Shown here piece after piece: positions 7,184-14,374 of a stretch of 26,189 nucleotides of DNA. Made by a program: the position numbers and the translations under genes. Position 1 is the stretch's first letter, and each line of letters begins with the position of its first letter. The notes under the pieces are model-generated. The model was not told where the DNA came from, did no database searches, and was given only the letters and a program-made list of their open reading frames with translations. The stretch comes from a virus. The stretch is taken from positions 1 through 26,189 of IMG/VR virus record IMGVR_UViG_3300023294_001081. The stretch is one strand, 5' to 3'.

Positions 7184-10100
7184 AAATAACGAAATCGTCC
7201 ACCTCCACAATCACTCAAGTCACAGCTTTCTTGATGGTCAAGCCTCTATCAAGAATATGGTTGCTAGGGCAAAGGAGCTAGGGTTGGACGCCATGGCTAT
7301 TACCAACCATGGTAATATCTTTGCCTGGGTAGAGTTCTTCAAGGAGTGCCAGAAGGCTGGAATCAAGCCGATCCTTGGTAGTGAGTTCTACATGACGGAC
7401 GAGCACGACCTTAAGAACCGTCATGCACATCACCTAGTTGTGCTTGCGGAAAACGAGGTTGGATTGAATAACATCGTGCAGCTAACCACCCGCGCAAACG
7501 AGAACTTCTTCTACAAGCCACGTATTGACCTTAAGGACCTTGAGCGTCATAAGGAGGGGTTGATTGTCCTAACTGCGTGCATGCACGGTCCTATCTCCTA
7601 CTGGTTGTTTGATAAGATGTCATGGCCAGTCCCCGGCGAAGAGTCCAAGCTTAAGGAAGCAGCTAACGTTCCAGAGGCGTATCGCTTTGCTAATGAGCTG
7701 AAGCGAATCCTAGGACCGGACAACTTGTTTCTAGAAGTCCAAGACGGTGGTATCCCAGAGCAGCTCTTGATCAACAAGAGGGTCCGTCAGATGGCGGGAG
7801 AGATGGGGTTGAAGACAGTGGCGACACAAGACGCGCACTATGTCAACCAGGACGACGCTACCGCGCATGGCTTTCTAAAGGCTATGGCGTGGGGAAAGGT
7901 TGGAGTCCCACAGGGGGAGAGTGGATTCTCCACCAACGAATTCTACATTAAAAACAGGAAGCTTGTCCTAACAGACTCTGACATTAAGCCGTCAGAGGTA
8001 GACATCACGCGAGAGATCTCAGACCGATGCAACGCAGTGCTAGATCTCAACAAGATGCGCCTGCCGACTTATCCAACAGAGGATCCGCGCCCATCTATCG
8101 AGATCCTCAGGGAGAAGCTGCGTGAAGGTTGGACCCGCCGTGACATCAAGGACCCTAAGGGTGTCTACGCTGCTCGCGTTAAACACGAACTTAAAGACAT
8201 CGAGGGTGCCGGTCTAGAAGACTACTTCCTGATCGTGTCCGACATTACTGACTACTGTCGTAAGAATGATGTAATGCTTGGTCCGAGTCGCGGTTCTGCT
8301 GGTGGCTCGCTTGCTAGTTTCCTACTGGGTATCACGCAGATCGATCCGATTCAGTATGGTCTGATCTGGGAGCGATTCTACAACGCTGGTCGTAAGGGCT
8401 CCATGCCAGATATTGATACTGACGTGGAGAAAAGTCGGCGCGACGAGGTCATCGCCTATATTCGAAAGCGCTTTGGCGAACAACGAGTGGCGCAGATCGT
8501 CACCCTATCATCTCTAGGTGCCAAACAAGTCATCCGAGATGTATTTAAGGTTGCGGGTATTGACGAAAGCGTCAAGAGCCTTATCGCTGGCTTGATCCCA
8601 GCTAAGAACGAGGACCATGGTTCGATCAGTCTTAAAGAGGCTATCGCGGCAGTCCCAAAGCTGAAGGAGTATTCAGAAGATGCAAAACCATTCGATATCA
8701 TCCGAGGAGGAAGAGTCATTAGAACAACGTCCTGGAAAGAGTTGTTCGACATTGCGGGTCGTCTTGAGGGGTGCTATAAAACTAGCGGAGTTCATGCTGC
8801 TGCGGTTGTTATTGCTGATGATGATTTCTGCCGTGCTGGTGTCCCCCTCGTAAAGGGCGCTAGAAAGGAAGACTTGATCTGCGGCTGGGACATGGATTCG
8901 GTTGATGCGCTTGGTCTGCTCAAGGTGGATATCTTGGGAATCGCGACACTCGACGTTCTTAAGACTGCACTCGGGCTAATCAAGCAGCGCCATGGCAAGA
9001 CCTACGAGCTACTAGAACTCCCTCTAGATGACAAGAAGGTATTTCAGCTACTAGGTGATGGATACAACCAAGGTGTATTTCAACTAGAGTCTAACTTAGG
9101 TAAGTCATGGTCTAAGAAGTGTCAGCCACAGACAATTGAAGAGATCGCTGAACTTGTGGCTATCATTCGTCCTGCGTGTTTGGACACGGGGATGTCTGAG
9201 AGTTACGCGAAGATCAAGAGTGGTGAAGAGACTCCGAGCTACATTGACCCAATCCTTGAGCCTATCCTAGAGCCGACGAAGGGCATCTTGCTTTACCAGG
9301 AGCAGGTTATGGCTATCTGTCAGGCTGTTGCTGGAATGGACCTAAAGGATGCTGATGCTGTCCGAAAGGTTATTGGTAAGAAGAAGCCAGAAGAACTTCG
9401 ACAGAAGAAGAAGGAGTTCATGGATGGCGCAGCAAAGAACGTAACCAAGAAGGTTGCAGAAGAGATTTGGGGCTGGATTGAGAAGCAGGCTGGCTATGGC
9501 TTTAACAAGAGTCACGCGGTTGGCTATGCTGTTATGGCTTACTGGACCGCATGGGTAAAGGCCAACTACTTCCTAGAGTTCATGACCGCCAATTTGATGC
9601 ACGCCAAGGATAAGGCTAACCAACAACGAACCCCACAGGATGTTATCGCTCAGTTTGTGAATGATGGCAAGCTGAAGGATATCGATGTGGTTCCGCCACG
9701 TATTGAGACTAGCGAGATCGACTTCGCCATCGTGGGTCCAACGACTATCTCGTATGGTTTCTCTCACATCAAGGGAGTCGGAGTGTCTGCACTTAAGTCA
9801 GTTAAAGCCTGCCAGGGCGCTAAGACCTTTACCGAGTTCCTTAATCTTGCCTCTACAAGTAAGATGAATAAGCAGGTAGTCGAAGCATTCATCTGTGCTG
9901 GCGCACTAGATGGCTACGGCATCGCCAGACGCTCCATGAAGGCGCAGTATGCCCTCTGGGACGCACTGACGGATAAGGAGCGTTCCAACCTAGGCTTTTA
10001 TCCCGGGGTCCTCCTAGAGCAGCTTACGGCGCTCACGGACGAGACTACGCTAGATGAGCGGAAGGAAAAGAAGATGGCGGTTCCCAATGTGAACCGCAGA

Positions 10101-10535
10101 GCAAAGATCAGAGTCTTGATCGACGAGTTTAACCAGGAGAGCCACAGAGACACAGTGGCTCAGCTTCTGGTATGGGAGAAGGCTTACCTCGGAGCTACGC
10201 TTTCGGGCAGCATGGCTGACCTTGAGCGGGCCATGAGTGGGGCGAAGCACACGTGTCGAGATGTAGGCACCGGCATGCCTCCGGGGACTTACGTTAATCT
10301 CTGCGTGGTCGTCGAAGAAATGAAGGAAGTGACGGTTAAGCGTGGTAAAACGCAAGGTCGTCTCATGTCGTTTATCACCTTAAGTGACTCTACATATAGT
10401 CTAGATGGCTCATGTATTTTCCCAGATCTTTATGACAAAGTCAGATTGATGGGAATTGGCGTAGGTGATGTTGTATCTGTAAATGGTAAGATGTCCGATC
10501 GAGGACTAATCGTAAATCAAATGAGGTTGTTGTAA
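7176..10535 (+). CDS. dnaE: DNA polymerase III alpha subunit (DnaE type)
   Basis: 1119-aa family C replicative polymerase, near bacterial DnaE length (~1160). The N-terminal PHP domain starts with VHLHNHSSHS. All family metal ligands appear present: the HLH pair, Asp in FLDG, His in TNHGN, Glu in LGSEFYM, His in HAHHLVVLAEN, Cys in LTACMHG, and Asp/His in TQDAHYV. Palm residues: GPSRGSAGGSLASFLLG, then MPDIDTD (Asp412, Asp414), and Asp585 in GLLKVDILGIATL. Fingers and helical motifs include YQEQVMAICQAVAGM and NYFLEFMTANL. A helix-hairpin-helix (IKGVGVSALKS) and a C-terminal OB fold follow. ATG 7176 overlaps the previous stop by eight bases and starts like other DnaE proteins; an in-frame GTG at 7113 would only add a charged, low-complexity leader. 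Confidence 0.95.
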   Translation: MTKNNEIVHLHNHSSHSFLDGQASIKNMVARAKELGLDAMAITNHGNIFAWVEFFKECQKAGIKPILGSEFYMTDEHDLKNRHAHHLVVLAENEVGLNNIVQLTTRANENFFYKPRIDLKDLERHKEGLIVLTACMHGPISYWLFDKMSWPVPGEESKLKEAANVPEAYRFANELKRILGPDNLFLEVQDGGIPEQLLINKRVRQMAGEMGLKTVATQDAHYVNQDDATAHGFLKAMAWGKVGVPQGESGFSTNEFYIKNRKLVLTDSDIKPSEVDITREISDRCNAVLDLNKMRLPTYPTEDPRPSIEILREKLREGWTRRDIKDPKGVYAARVKHELKDIEGAGLEDYFLIVSDITDYCRKNDVMLGPSRGSAGGSLASFLLGITQIDPIQYGLIWERFYNAGRKGSMPDIDTDVEKSRRDEVIAYIRKRFGEQRVAQIVTLSSLGAKQVIRDVFKVAGIDESVKSLIAGLIPAKNEDHGSISLKEAIAAVPKLKEYSEDAKPFDIIRGGRVIRTTSWKELFDIAGRLEGCYKTSGVHAAAVVIADDDFCRAGVPLVKGARKEDLICGWDMDSVDALGLLKVDILGIATLDVLKTALGLIKQRHGKTYELLELPLDDKKVFQLLGDGYNQGVFQLESNLGKSWSKKCQPQTIEEIAELVAIIRPACLDTGMSESYAKIKSGEETPSYIDPILEPILEPTKGILLYQEQVMAICQAVAGMDLKDADAVRKVIGKKKPEELRQKKKEFMDGAAKNVTKKVAEEIWGWIEKQAGYGFNKSHAVGYAVMAYWTAWVKANYFLEFMTANLMHAKDKANQQRTPQDVIAQFVNDGKLKDIDVVPPRIETSEIDFAIVGPTTISYGFSHIKGVGVSALKSVKACQGAKTFTEFLNLASTSKMNKQVVEAFICAGALDGYGIARRSMKAQYALWDALTDKERSNLGFYPGVLLEQLTALTDETTLDERKEKKMAVPNVNRRAKIRVLIDEFNQESHRDTVAQLLVWEKAYLGATLSGSMADLERAMSGAKHTCRDVGTGMPPGTYVNLCVVVEEMKEVTVKRGKTQGRLMSFITLSDSTYSLDGSCIFPDLYDKVRLMGIGVGDVVSVNGKMSDRGLIVNQMRLL

Positions 10536-10768
10536 TGAGTTATATGGAATACAAGGAAGTTAAGGTCCCGGATAATGTGTGTGAAAAGCTTGAGGCTATG
10601 CGGACGGCGAATGATCCTGCTAACCCGCCGACGCTAGGTGGTGCTGGTTTTTTCGAATTCCTAAATGCACTTGCAGAGAACGAAGGCTGGAGGGCTGTGT
10701 GGGCTGGATTTAACTTTCCGTATCTAGTTTTGGAACGTAAAGTTGTTTTAGATAAGTCTGAAAAATAG
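10535..10768 (+). CDS. hypothetical small protein
   Basis: 77-aa protein, function not recognised. The sequence begins MSYMEYKEVKVPDNVCEKLEAM and ends in a short charged tail. The centre (GGAGFFEFLNALAENEGW, then AVWAGFNFPYLVLERK) looks like a small amphipathic helix followed by a beta strand, with no catalytic motif, signal peptide or membrane span. The style resembles small phage proteins that carry a general 'make sure the reply is computed properly' fold, with no assigned role. Start and polymerase stop share one base (TAATG), so it is co-translated with DnaE and could be a polymerase accessory factor. It is followed by a 35-base promoter-like gap. Confidence 0.6.
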   Translation: MSYMEYKEVKVPDNVCEKLEAMRTANDPANPPTLGGAGFFEFLNALAENEGWRAVWAGFNFPYLVLERKVVLDKSEK

Positions 10769-10778
10769 CATACGAATT

Positions 10779-10800
10779 TAGCATCTAGACACATAATAGA
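10779..10800 (+). promoter_or_regulatory. putative phage promoter-like element (second copy)
   Basis: The 35-base gap before the gene at 10804 contains GACACATAATA (10788-10798), identical over 11 bases to 6749-6759, within a slightly longer similarity (TAGACACATAATAGAGG here). The ATG follows five bases later with GAGG as the ribosome-binding site. As in the first copy, there is no convincing -35 hexamer. Recurrence in two separate gaps, at similar distance from a start codon, is the main evidence. Confidence 0.35.
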
Positions 10801-10803
10801 GGT

Positions 10804-11310
10804 ATGGCCAAGATCACTACTACCATTAATGGCATTCATGGAACTGTCAAGATTGTCATCGTCGATAAAGACGAGAAGCAGACAATGGACTTCCGGTGGT
10901 GTATCTTTGACGAAAATCAATCGACAGGATTTGTAACATCCTTTAGTGAAGGTCCGATTATGGTAACTGAACTTGCGGCTGAGCAATTCATCCGCACGGT
11001 TACAGCTAGCTTAGTTCGAACCTTCGAGGTCAAGCCAGGAGACCTAACGATTATCAACCACATGGGAGAGTGTCTCTCCGATGTGCAGTTTTTACCCCCA
11101 ACCTTAAAAGGGAATGAGGCAGACATCACGATGTTTGTTTCTCAGCAGACGGCGCTACTCAACGTATATTCTAGATATGATGAGGTTGGTGTCCTTAATG
11201 CTGAGATCATTCAAATTGCAGAAGATGAGGGTATTGTGGATGACTTCTTGAGTCTCGTTCAAATTCGAGCCTCTGGAATCTTTTTGGCAGTTAGAAAACC
11301 AAGTCAGTAG
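10804..11310 (+). CDS. hypothetical protein
   Basis: 168-aa soluble protein that I do not recognise. The first ~75 residues are rich in alternating hydrophobic and polar residues (TVKIVIVDKDEKQTMDF, FRWCIFDENQSTGFV), consistent with a beta-sheet domain. The second half is more helical and acidic (ALLNVYSRYDEVGVLNAEII, DEGIVDDFLSLVQIRASG). No cysteine cluster, nucleotide-binding loop, signal peptide or membrane segment is visible. The ATG follows a GAGG ribosome-binding site and a promoter-like motif, and SSB starts 11 bases after its stop, so it is probably transcribed together with SSB and the sigma factor. A replication or early-late switching role is only a guess from this position. Confidence 0.65.
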   Translation: MAKITTTINGIHGTVKIVIVDKDEKQTMDFRWCIFDENQSTGFVTSFSEGPIMVTELAAEQFIRTVTASLVRTFEVKPGDLTIINHMGECLSDVQFLPPTLKGNEADITMFVSQQTALLNVYSRYDEVGVLNAEIIQIAEDEGIVDDFLSLVQIRASGIFLAVRKPSQ

Positions 11311-11321
11311 GAAAAAAAAAT

Positions 11322-11738
11322 ATGGATCAAGGATCAGCAGTTGTAGTCGGTCGCCTTTCGCGTGACCCCCAGTTCTTTGGAGAGGGTGACAAGCAGCGCG
11401 CAGTGTTCTCTATCGCGTATAATCGCGGTCGTGACGAGAAGCGTAAGGCAAACTTTATCGACGCTATCGCCTGGGGCAAGCGTGCAGATATCATGCGTGA
11501 CTTCACCAAGGGTATGGGCATTTTTATCACGGGTGACCTTGAACAGGATAGTTATGAGAATAAGGAAGGCGTTAAGGTAAGCCGTGTCCAGGTGAATGTG
11601 AATAGTATTACTGCGACCACAAGCACCCGTCGTTCGGACAACGAAGATGCAACCGCTAATGCTGGTGGTGGTCAAGCTAGTGGTGGTAATGATCGCTCCT
11701 CGTCGCAGGGCAGCGAGTCCGCTCCGATCCCCTTCTAG
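11322..11738 (+). CDS. ssb: single-stranded DNA-binding protein
   Basis: 138-aa SSB with an N-terminal OB fold (residues 1 to ~100) that opens SAVVVGRLSRDPQFFG and contains AVFSIAYNRG, FIDAIAWGKRADIM and GIFITGDLEQDSYENKEG, matching the bacterial/phage SSB pattern 'N...v.lvGrL..dPe', 'f.ia', 'wgk.Ae' and 'GrL....y....G'. A Gly/Ser/Asn-rich flexible linker follows. The last residues, SAPIPF, resemble the SSB tip DDDIPF used to recruit replication partners, but the acidic run is weak. It would coat single-stranded DNA for the polymerase, primase and recombinase encoded upstream. ATG follows an AGG then a run of nine A; the stop lies inside a small hairpin that reaches toward the sigma gene. Confidence 0.9.
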   Translation: MDQGSAVVVGRLSRDPQFFGEGDKQRAVFSIAYNRGRDEKRKANFIDAIAWGKRADIMRDFTKGMGIFITGDLEQDSYENKEGVKVSRVQVNVNSITATTSTRRSDNEDATANAGGGQASGGNDRSSSQGSESAPIPF

Positions 11739-11742
11739 GGGG
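11728..11742 (+). promoter_or_regulatory. hairpin spanning ssb stop and sigma ribosome-binding site
   Basis: CCCC (11729-11732), loop TTCTA and GGGG (11738-11741) form a short GC stem, extendable by a U-G pair. The right arm is part of AGGGGG, the only Shine-Dalgarno-like sequence ahead of the sigma factor ATG at 11753, and the ssb stop codon sits in the loop/right arm. Ribosomes finishing ssb would open it, which would couple sigma translation to ssb. It is not followed by a U-run, so it is not a terminator. Confidence 0.35.
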
Positions 11743-11752
11743 TCTAGTTGCC

Positions 11753-12391
11753 ATGACGTTGTGTAGGATGGATCAATCTCCAGATAAGGTATATCTCAAG
11801 CATCGAGGCTTAATCAGATCTCTGATTAACTCGATCGTGGTAAATAACCCAGCAGTCGTAGATACGCAAGATCTACAACAGGCAGGTGCTCTAGCACTTG
11901 TGGTTGCGCTGAAGTCATACGATCCATCACTTGGGTCTCTCCCATCCTATATACGTAAGTGTATCCGCCACGCTCTATTAGAGCAAGCCAACTCATTCAG
12001 TAACGTATTTACGGTTGATGAGAAAGTGCGCCGTCAAGCCAATGCCGTTCGTCGTATGAGGCGAGACGGAATTGACGATGCGGAGATCATGGCTAAGCTC
12101 GGAATCAAAACCCGGGCTACTTTTCTTTCTTTACTAGGACTAGTTGAGAATCGTTCCGTTGATCCCAATCAGATTGAGGTAGTCGATGACACTTCTCCTG
12201 AAGAAGGCAGCATCTTTAAGGTGCTAGATGAGATCGGATTGACTGAACAGGAATTGAAGTTCGTCAACTTAGTAACAAGTAACTATTCGATGGATGATAT
12301 CGTAACGGAGATGGCGGTGAGTCGCTCCACCTTATTCGTTATCAAAGCATCTATTCGTGACAAGATCCTGGCATGGGGCCAGGACAGCTAG
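11753..12391 (+). CDS. small sigma-70-family factor
   Basis: 212-aa RNA polymerase sigma factor that would redirect host polymerase to phage promoters, a role like T4 gp55. Region 2 is at about residues 37-78: DTQDLQQAGALALVVALKSY then YDPSLGSLPSYIRKCIRHAL, matching the sigma-70 pattern 'DLxQxGxxGLxxAxxxYDPxxGxxFxxYxxxxIR'. A region 3-like helix-turn-helix lies around 105-130. Region 4 is at about 162-205 (LTEQELKFVNLVTSNYSMDD, then IVTEMAVSRSTLFVIKASI), fitting -35 recognition. The ATG at 11753 is downstream of AGGGGG; Met6 at 11768 is an alternative start. It sits exactly between the replication genes and the glycan island, the right place for a factor that switches on later genes. Confidence 0.82.
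   Translation: MTLCRMDQSPDKVYLKHRGLIRSLINSIVVNNPAVVDTQDLQQAGALALVVALKSYDPSLGSLPSYIRKCIRHALLEQANSFSNVFTVDEKVRRQANAVRRMRRDGIDDAEIMAKLGIKTRATFLSLLGLVENRSVDPNQIEVVDDTSPEEGSIFKVLDEIGLTEQELKFVNLVTSNYSMDDIVTEMAVSRSTLFVIKASIRDKILAWGQDS
12366..12384 (+). other. 7-bp GC-rich hairpin at end of sigma gene
   Basis: TCCTGGC and GCCAGGA pair perfectly around the loop ATGGG, lying within the last codons of the sigma gene. No U-tract follows, so an intrinsic terminator is unlikely. It may slow 3' decay or mark the border between the replication and glycan segments, directly before a promoter-like sequence. Confidence 0.4.
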
Positions 12392-12405
12392 ACAGGATAA
12401 ATAAG
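12388..12405 (+). promoter_or_regulatory. late-promoter-like element before glycan island
   Basis: The 21-base gap between the sigma gene and the first glycosyltransferase contains CTAGACAGGATAAATAAG. It shares CTAGACA with the gap at 10785-10791, and GATAAATA differs by one base from the T4 late promoter core TATAAATA. AAGGA (12403-12407) serves as the ribosome-binding site for ATG 12413. The call rests on resemblance and position only. Confidence 0.3.
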
Positions 12406-12412
12406 GAACTGC

Positions 12413-14290
12413 ATGGGTGTCGAGAGTAAAGAAGACTACAAGAAGCGCATTCTCTTTGTCGGAGAAGCGTCTTTTCTAAACACGGGATTTTCTAATATCT
12501 ACGATCAACTACTGCCTCGCCTTGCTGCGACTGGTAAGTATGAGATTGCGGAGTTCGGTTCCTATGCCAGGGATGATGATCCCCGTATCAAGGGATCTAT
12601 CCGAGGCCGGTGGAAGTTCTACGGCAACCAACCAATGACTCCTGAAGAGGAGCAGGTATTCCAACAGCAGGATCCGGCTCAGCCAGGACAGAACACTAAT
12701 CAGTTTGGTCGATGGAAGTTCGAGCATGTTCTTTCTGATTTTCGTCCTGATATCGTAATTGATATTCGTGACTGGTGGATGGTCGCATTCCAAGAGCGAA
12801 GCCCATTCCGCAAATACTTCAACTGGTTGGTAATGCCGACTGTTGACTCGATCCCTCAGAAGGAAGAATGGATCAACACCTATAACGGTGCTACCTATGT
12901 CATGGCATACTCCGACTTTGGTATTGACTCGCTTCGCAAGTCTTCGCCACGTCTAGAGTTACGCTCTGACCCACCGGGCAAGCCTGGGTTCATTGGTATT
13001 GATAAGATGCCCGGCAAGCTACACCCTGTGCCAATGCGTCCAGGTGTTGACCTGAAGACGTTCCATCCGCGTGACGATAAGGCTAAGGCGGAGCTGAGGC
13101 AAAAGTGGGGTCTCAAGCCTGACGTGCCAATCATCTTGCTGGTGCAGCGAAACCAAGCTCGAAAGCGTATCTCGGAAGTCATCCAGTCGTTCGCGCTTAT
13201 GAAGAAGGCGTTCCCGGATGATGAGACCGTGCAGAAGTCAATTTTGCTTATGCATACTGCATGGCCAGACAACGCTATGTCAATCGACTTCCCTCGTGCT
13301 ATTGCCCGCATCCAAACTGGCACTCACGGTATCCCGGTAACTCGCAAGGGAATCATTCGAGAAGTATGTTCGACATTCATGTGTCATAACACAACATGTG
13401 GTGATGTGTTTGTTGCTCCTTCAATTAACCTACGCCAAAGTCACACAATTATGTGTCCTAAGTGCGGTCAGCAATCAGCTAGAACTCCAACTACTGGAGC
13501 TGGACTTACTCGTGAGCAGCTATCCGAAGTCTACGGTATGGCTGACATTATGGTGCAGATGAGTATTGCGGAAGGCTGCGGCATGCCCGTCCAAGAAGGA
13601 AAGGCGTGCGGTATCCCAGTGCTGGTGACTGACTACGCTGCCATCTCCGAGAAGGGCAAGGTCCCTGACTATGACCACATCGACAAGAAGACTTACGATG
13701 TCAACAAGGGTGGCGAGGTAATGAAGGTCAGTCAGCTTTACGAAGAGCCCGAAACTACTTGCTGGCGTGCTGCCACGTCTATGACTGACTGCGCTCAGAA
13801 GATGGGTGACATGCTAAGTGATCATAAGCGACTTAAGACAATGAGTGTCGAAGCCCGCGAGTGTGCTGAGAAGCATTATGACTGGGATAAGAACTATAAG
13901 GAATGGGAGTTCATCCTAGACCATATTACGCCATTGGATCGTGACAAGACCTGGGATAAGCCTGTGTCTCTAGTTGAGATCGATGCGCAGCAACCTCCAG
14001 CAGATGCAACTGACGAAGCGTTCGTTGTCTGGTGCTACACAAAGGTGCTAGGTTATGCAACCGAGCATGACATTGATGAGGACGGACGACGTAACTGGAT
14101 GCAGAAGCTATCTGTCGAAGTATCGCGAGGAGTCCCCGCCGAAAAGACCCGTGGCGAGATAGCTAACTTCTTCCGTCAGCAGGCTGAGGCTCAGAATCAA
14201 GTTGAGCTTATGCGTGCAGGGAAGACTAATGAACCGTCCGCGCAAGTGGGCAGTGAAGACACCGATTCGTTCGAGGCAATGATTCTATGA
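12413..14290 (+). CDS. GT-B (GT4-like) glycosyltransferase with zinc-ribbon insert
   Basis: 625-aa protein, long for a GT4 enzyme (~380-420). The N-terminal Rossmann half opens RILFVGEASFLNTGFSNIYD, and the C-terminal half carries the family signature AEGCGMPVQEGKACGIPVLV with the E-x7-E pair Glu387/Glu395, which contacts the donor nucleotide sugar. Between them, at Cys324-x4-Cys329 and Cys348-x2-Cys351, is a zinc-ribbon insertion (MCHNTTC ... CPKCGQQ) not usual in GT4 proteins. A C-terminal ~110 residues add a helical extension ending in an acidic tail. It would transfer a sugar from a nucleotide-sugar donor; the acceptor is unknown. It is the first gene of the glycan island. Its stop overlaps a homing-endonuclease remnant (TATGATG). 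Confidence 0.82.
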   Translation: MGVESKEDYKKRILFVGEASFLNTGFSNIYDQLLPRLAATGKYEIAEFGSYARDDDPRIKGSIRGRWKFYGNQPMTPEEEQVFQQQDPAQPGQNTNQFGRWKFEHVLSDFRPDIVIDIRDWWMVAFQERSPFRKYFNWLVMPTVDSIPQKEEWINTYNGATYVMAYSDFGIDSLRKSSPRLELRSDPPGKPGFIGIDKMPGKLHPVPMRPGVDLKTFHPRDDKAKAELRQKWGLKPDVPIILLVQRNQARKRISEVIQSFALMKKAFPDDETVQKSILLMHTAWPDNAMSIDFPRAIARIQTGTHGIPVTRKGIIREVCSTFMCHNTTCGDVFVAPSINLRQSHTIMCPKCGQQSARTPTTGAGLTREQLSEVYGMADIMVQMSIAEGCGMPVQEGKACGIPVLVTDYAAISEKGKVPDYDHIDKKTYDVNKGGEVMKVSQLYEEPETTCWRAATSMTDCAQKMGDMLSDHKRLKTMSVEARECAEKHYDWDKNYKEWEFILDHITPLDRDKTWDKPVSLVEIDAQQPPADATDEAFVVWCYTKVLGYATEHDIDEDGRRNWMQKLSVEVSRGVPAEKTRGEIANFFRQQAEAQNQVELMRAGKTNEPSAQVGSEDTDSFEAMIL

Positions 14291-14374
14291 TGAAGAATGG
14301 TGTATATCAAATTCGACATAGCGCAAACTACAGTAAGCGCTATCAATAATAGAAAAATCTGGAGTCATGTATGA
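14287..14374 (+). pseudogene. GIY-YIG homing endonuclease ghost (ends only)
   Basis: Translation from ATG 14287/14290 gives (M)MKNGVYQIRHSANYSKRYQ then TAA TAG. This matches the start of GIY-YIG endonucleases and is nearly the same as the start at 26126. In another frame, 14336-14374 reads VSAINNRKIWSHV-stop, matching the end of the related DNA-binding domains at 21626 and 22514. So about ten to twenty 5' codons are joined out of frame to the last thirteen, with the whole catalytic and linker part missing. TATGA brackets the remnant (14286-14290 and 14370-14374), and the last codons supply GGAG and the ATG of the next gene. It cannot encode an active nuclease. Confidence 0.7.

Noticed and set aside
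12366-12384. Intrinsic transcription terminator
   Set aside because: The stem is good but no U-run follows it, and the next gene starts 29 bases later.
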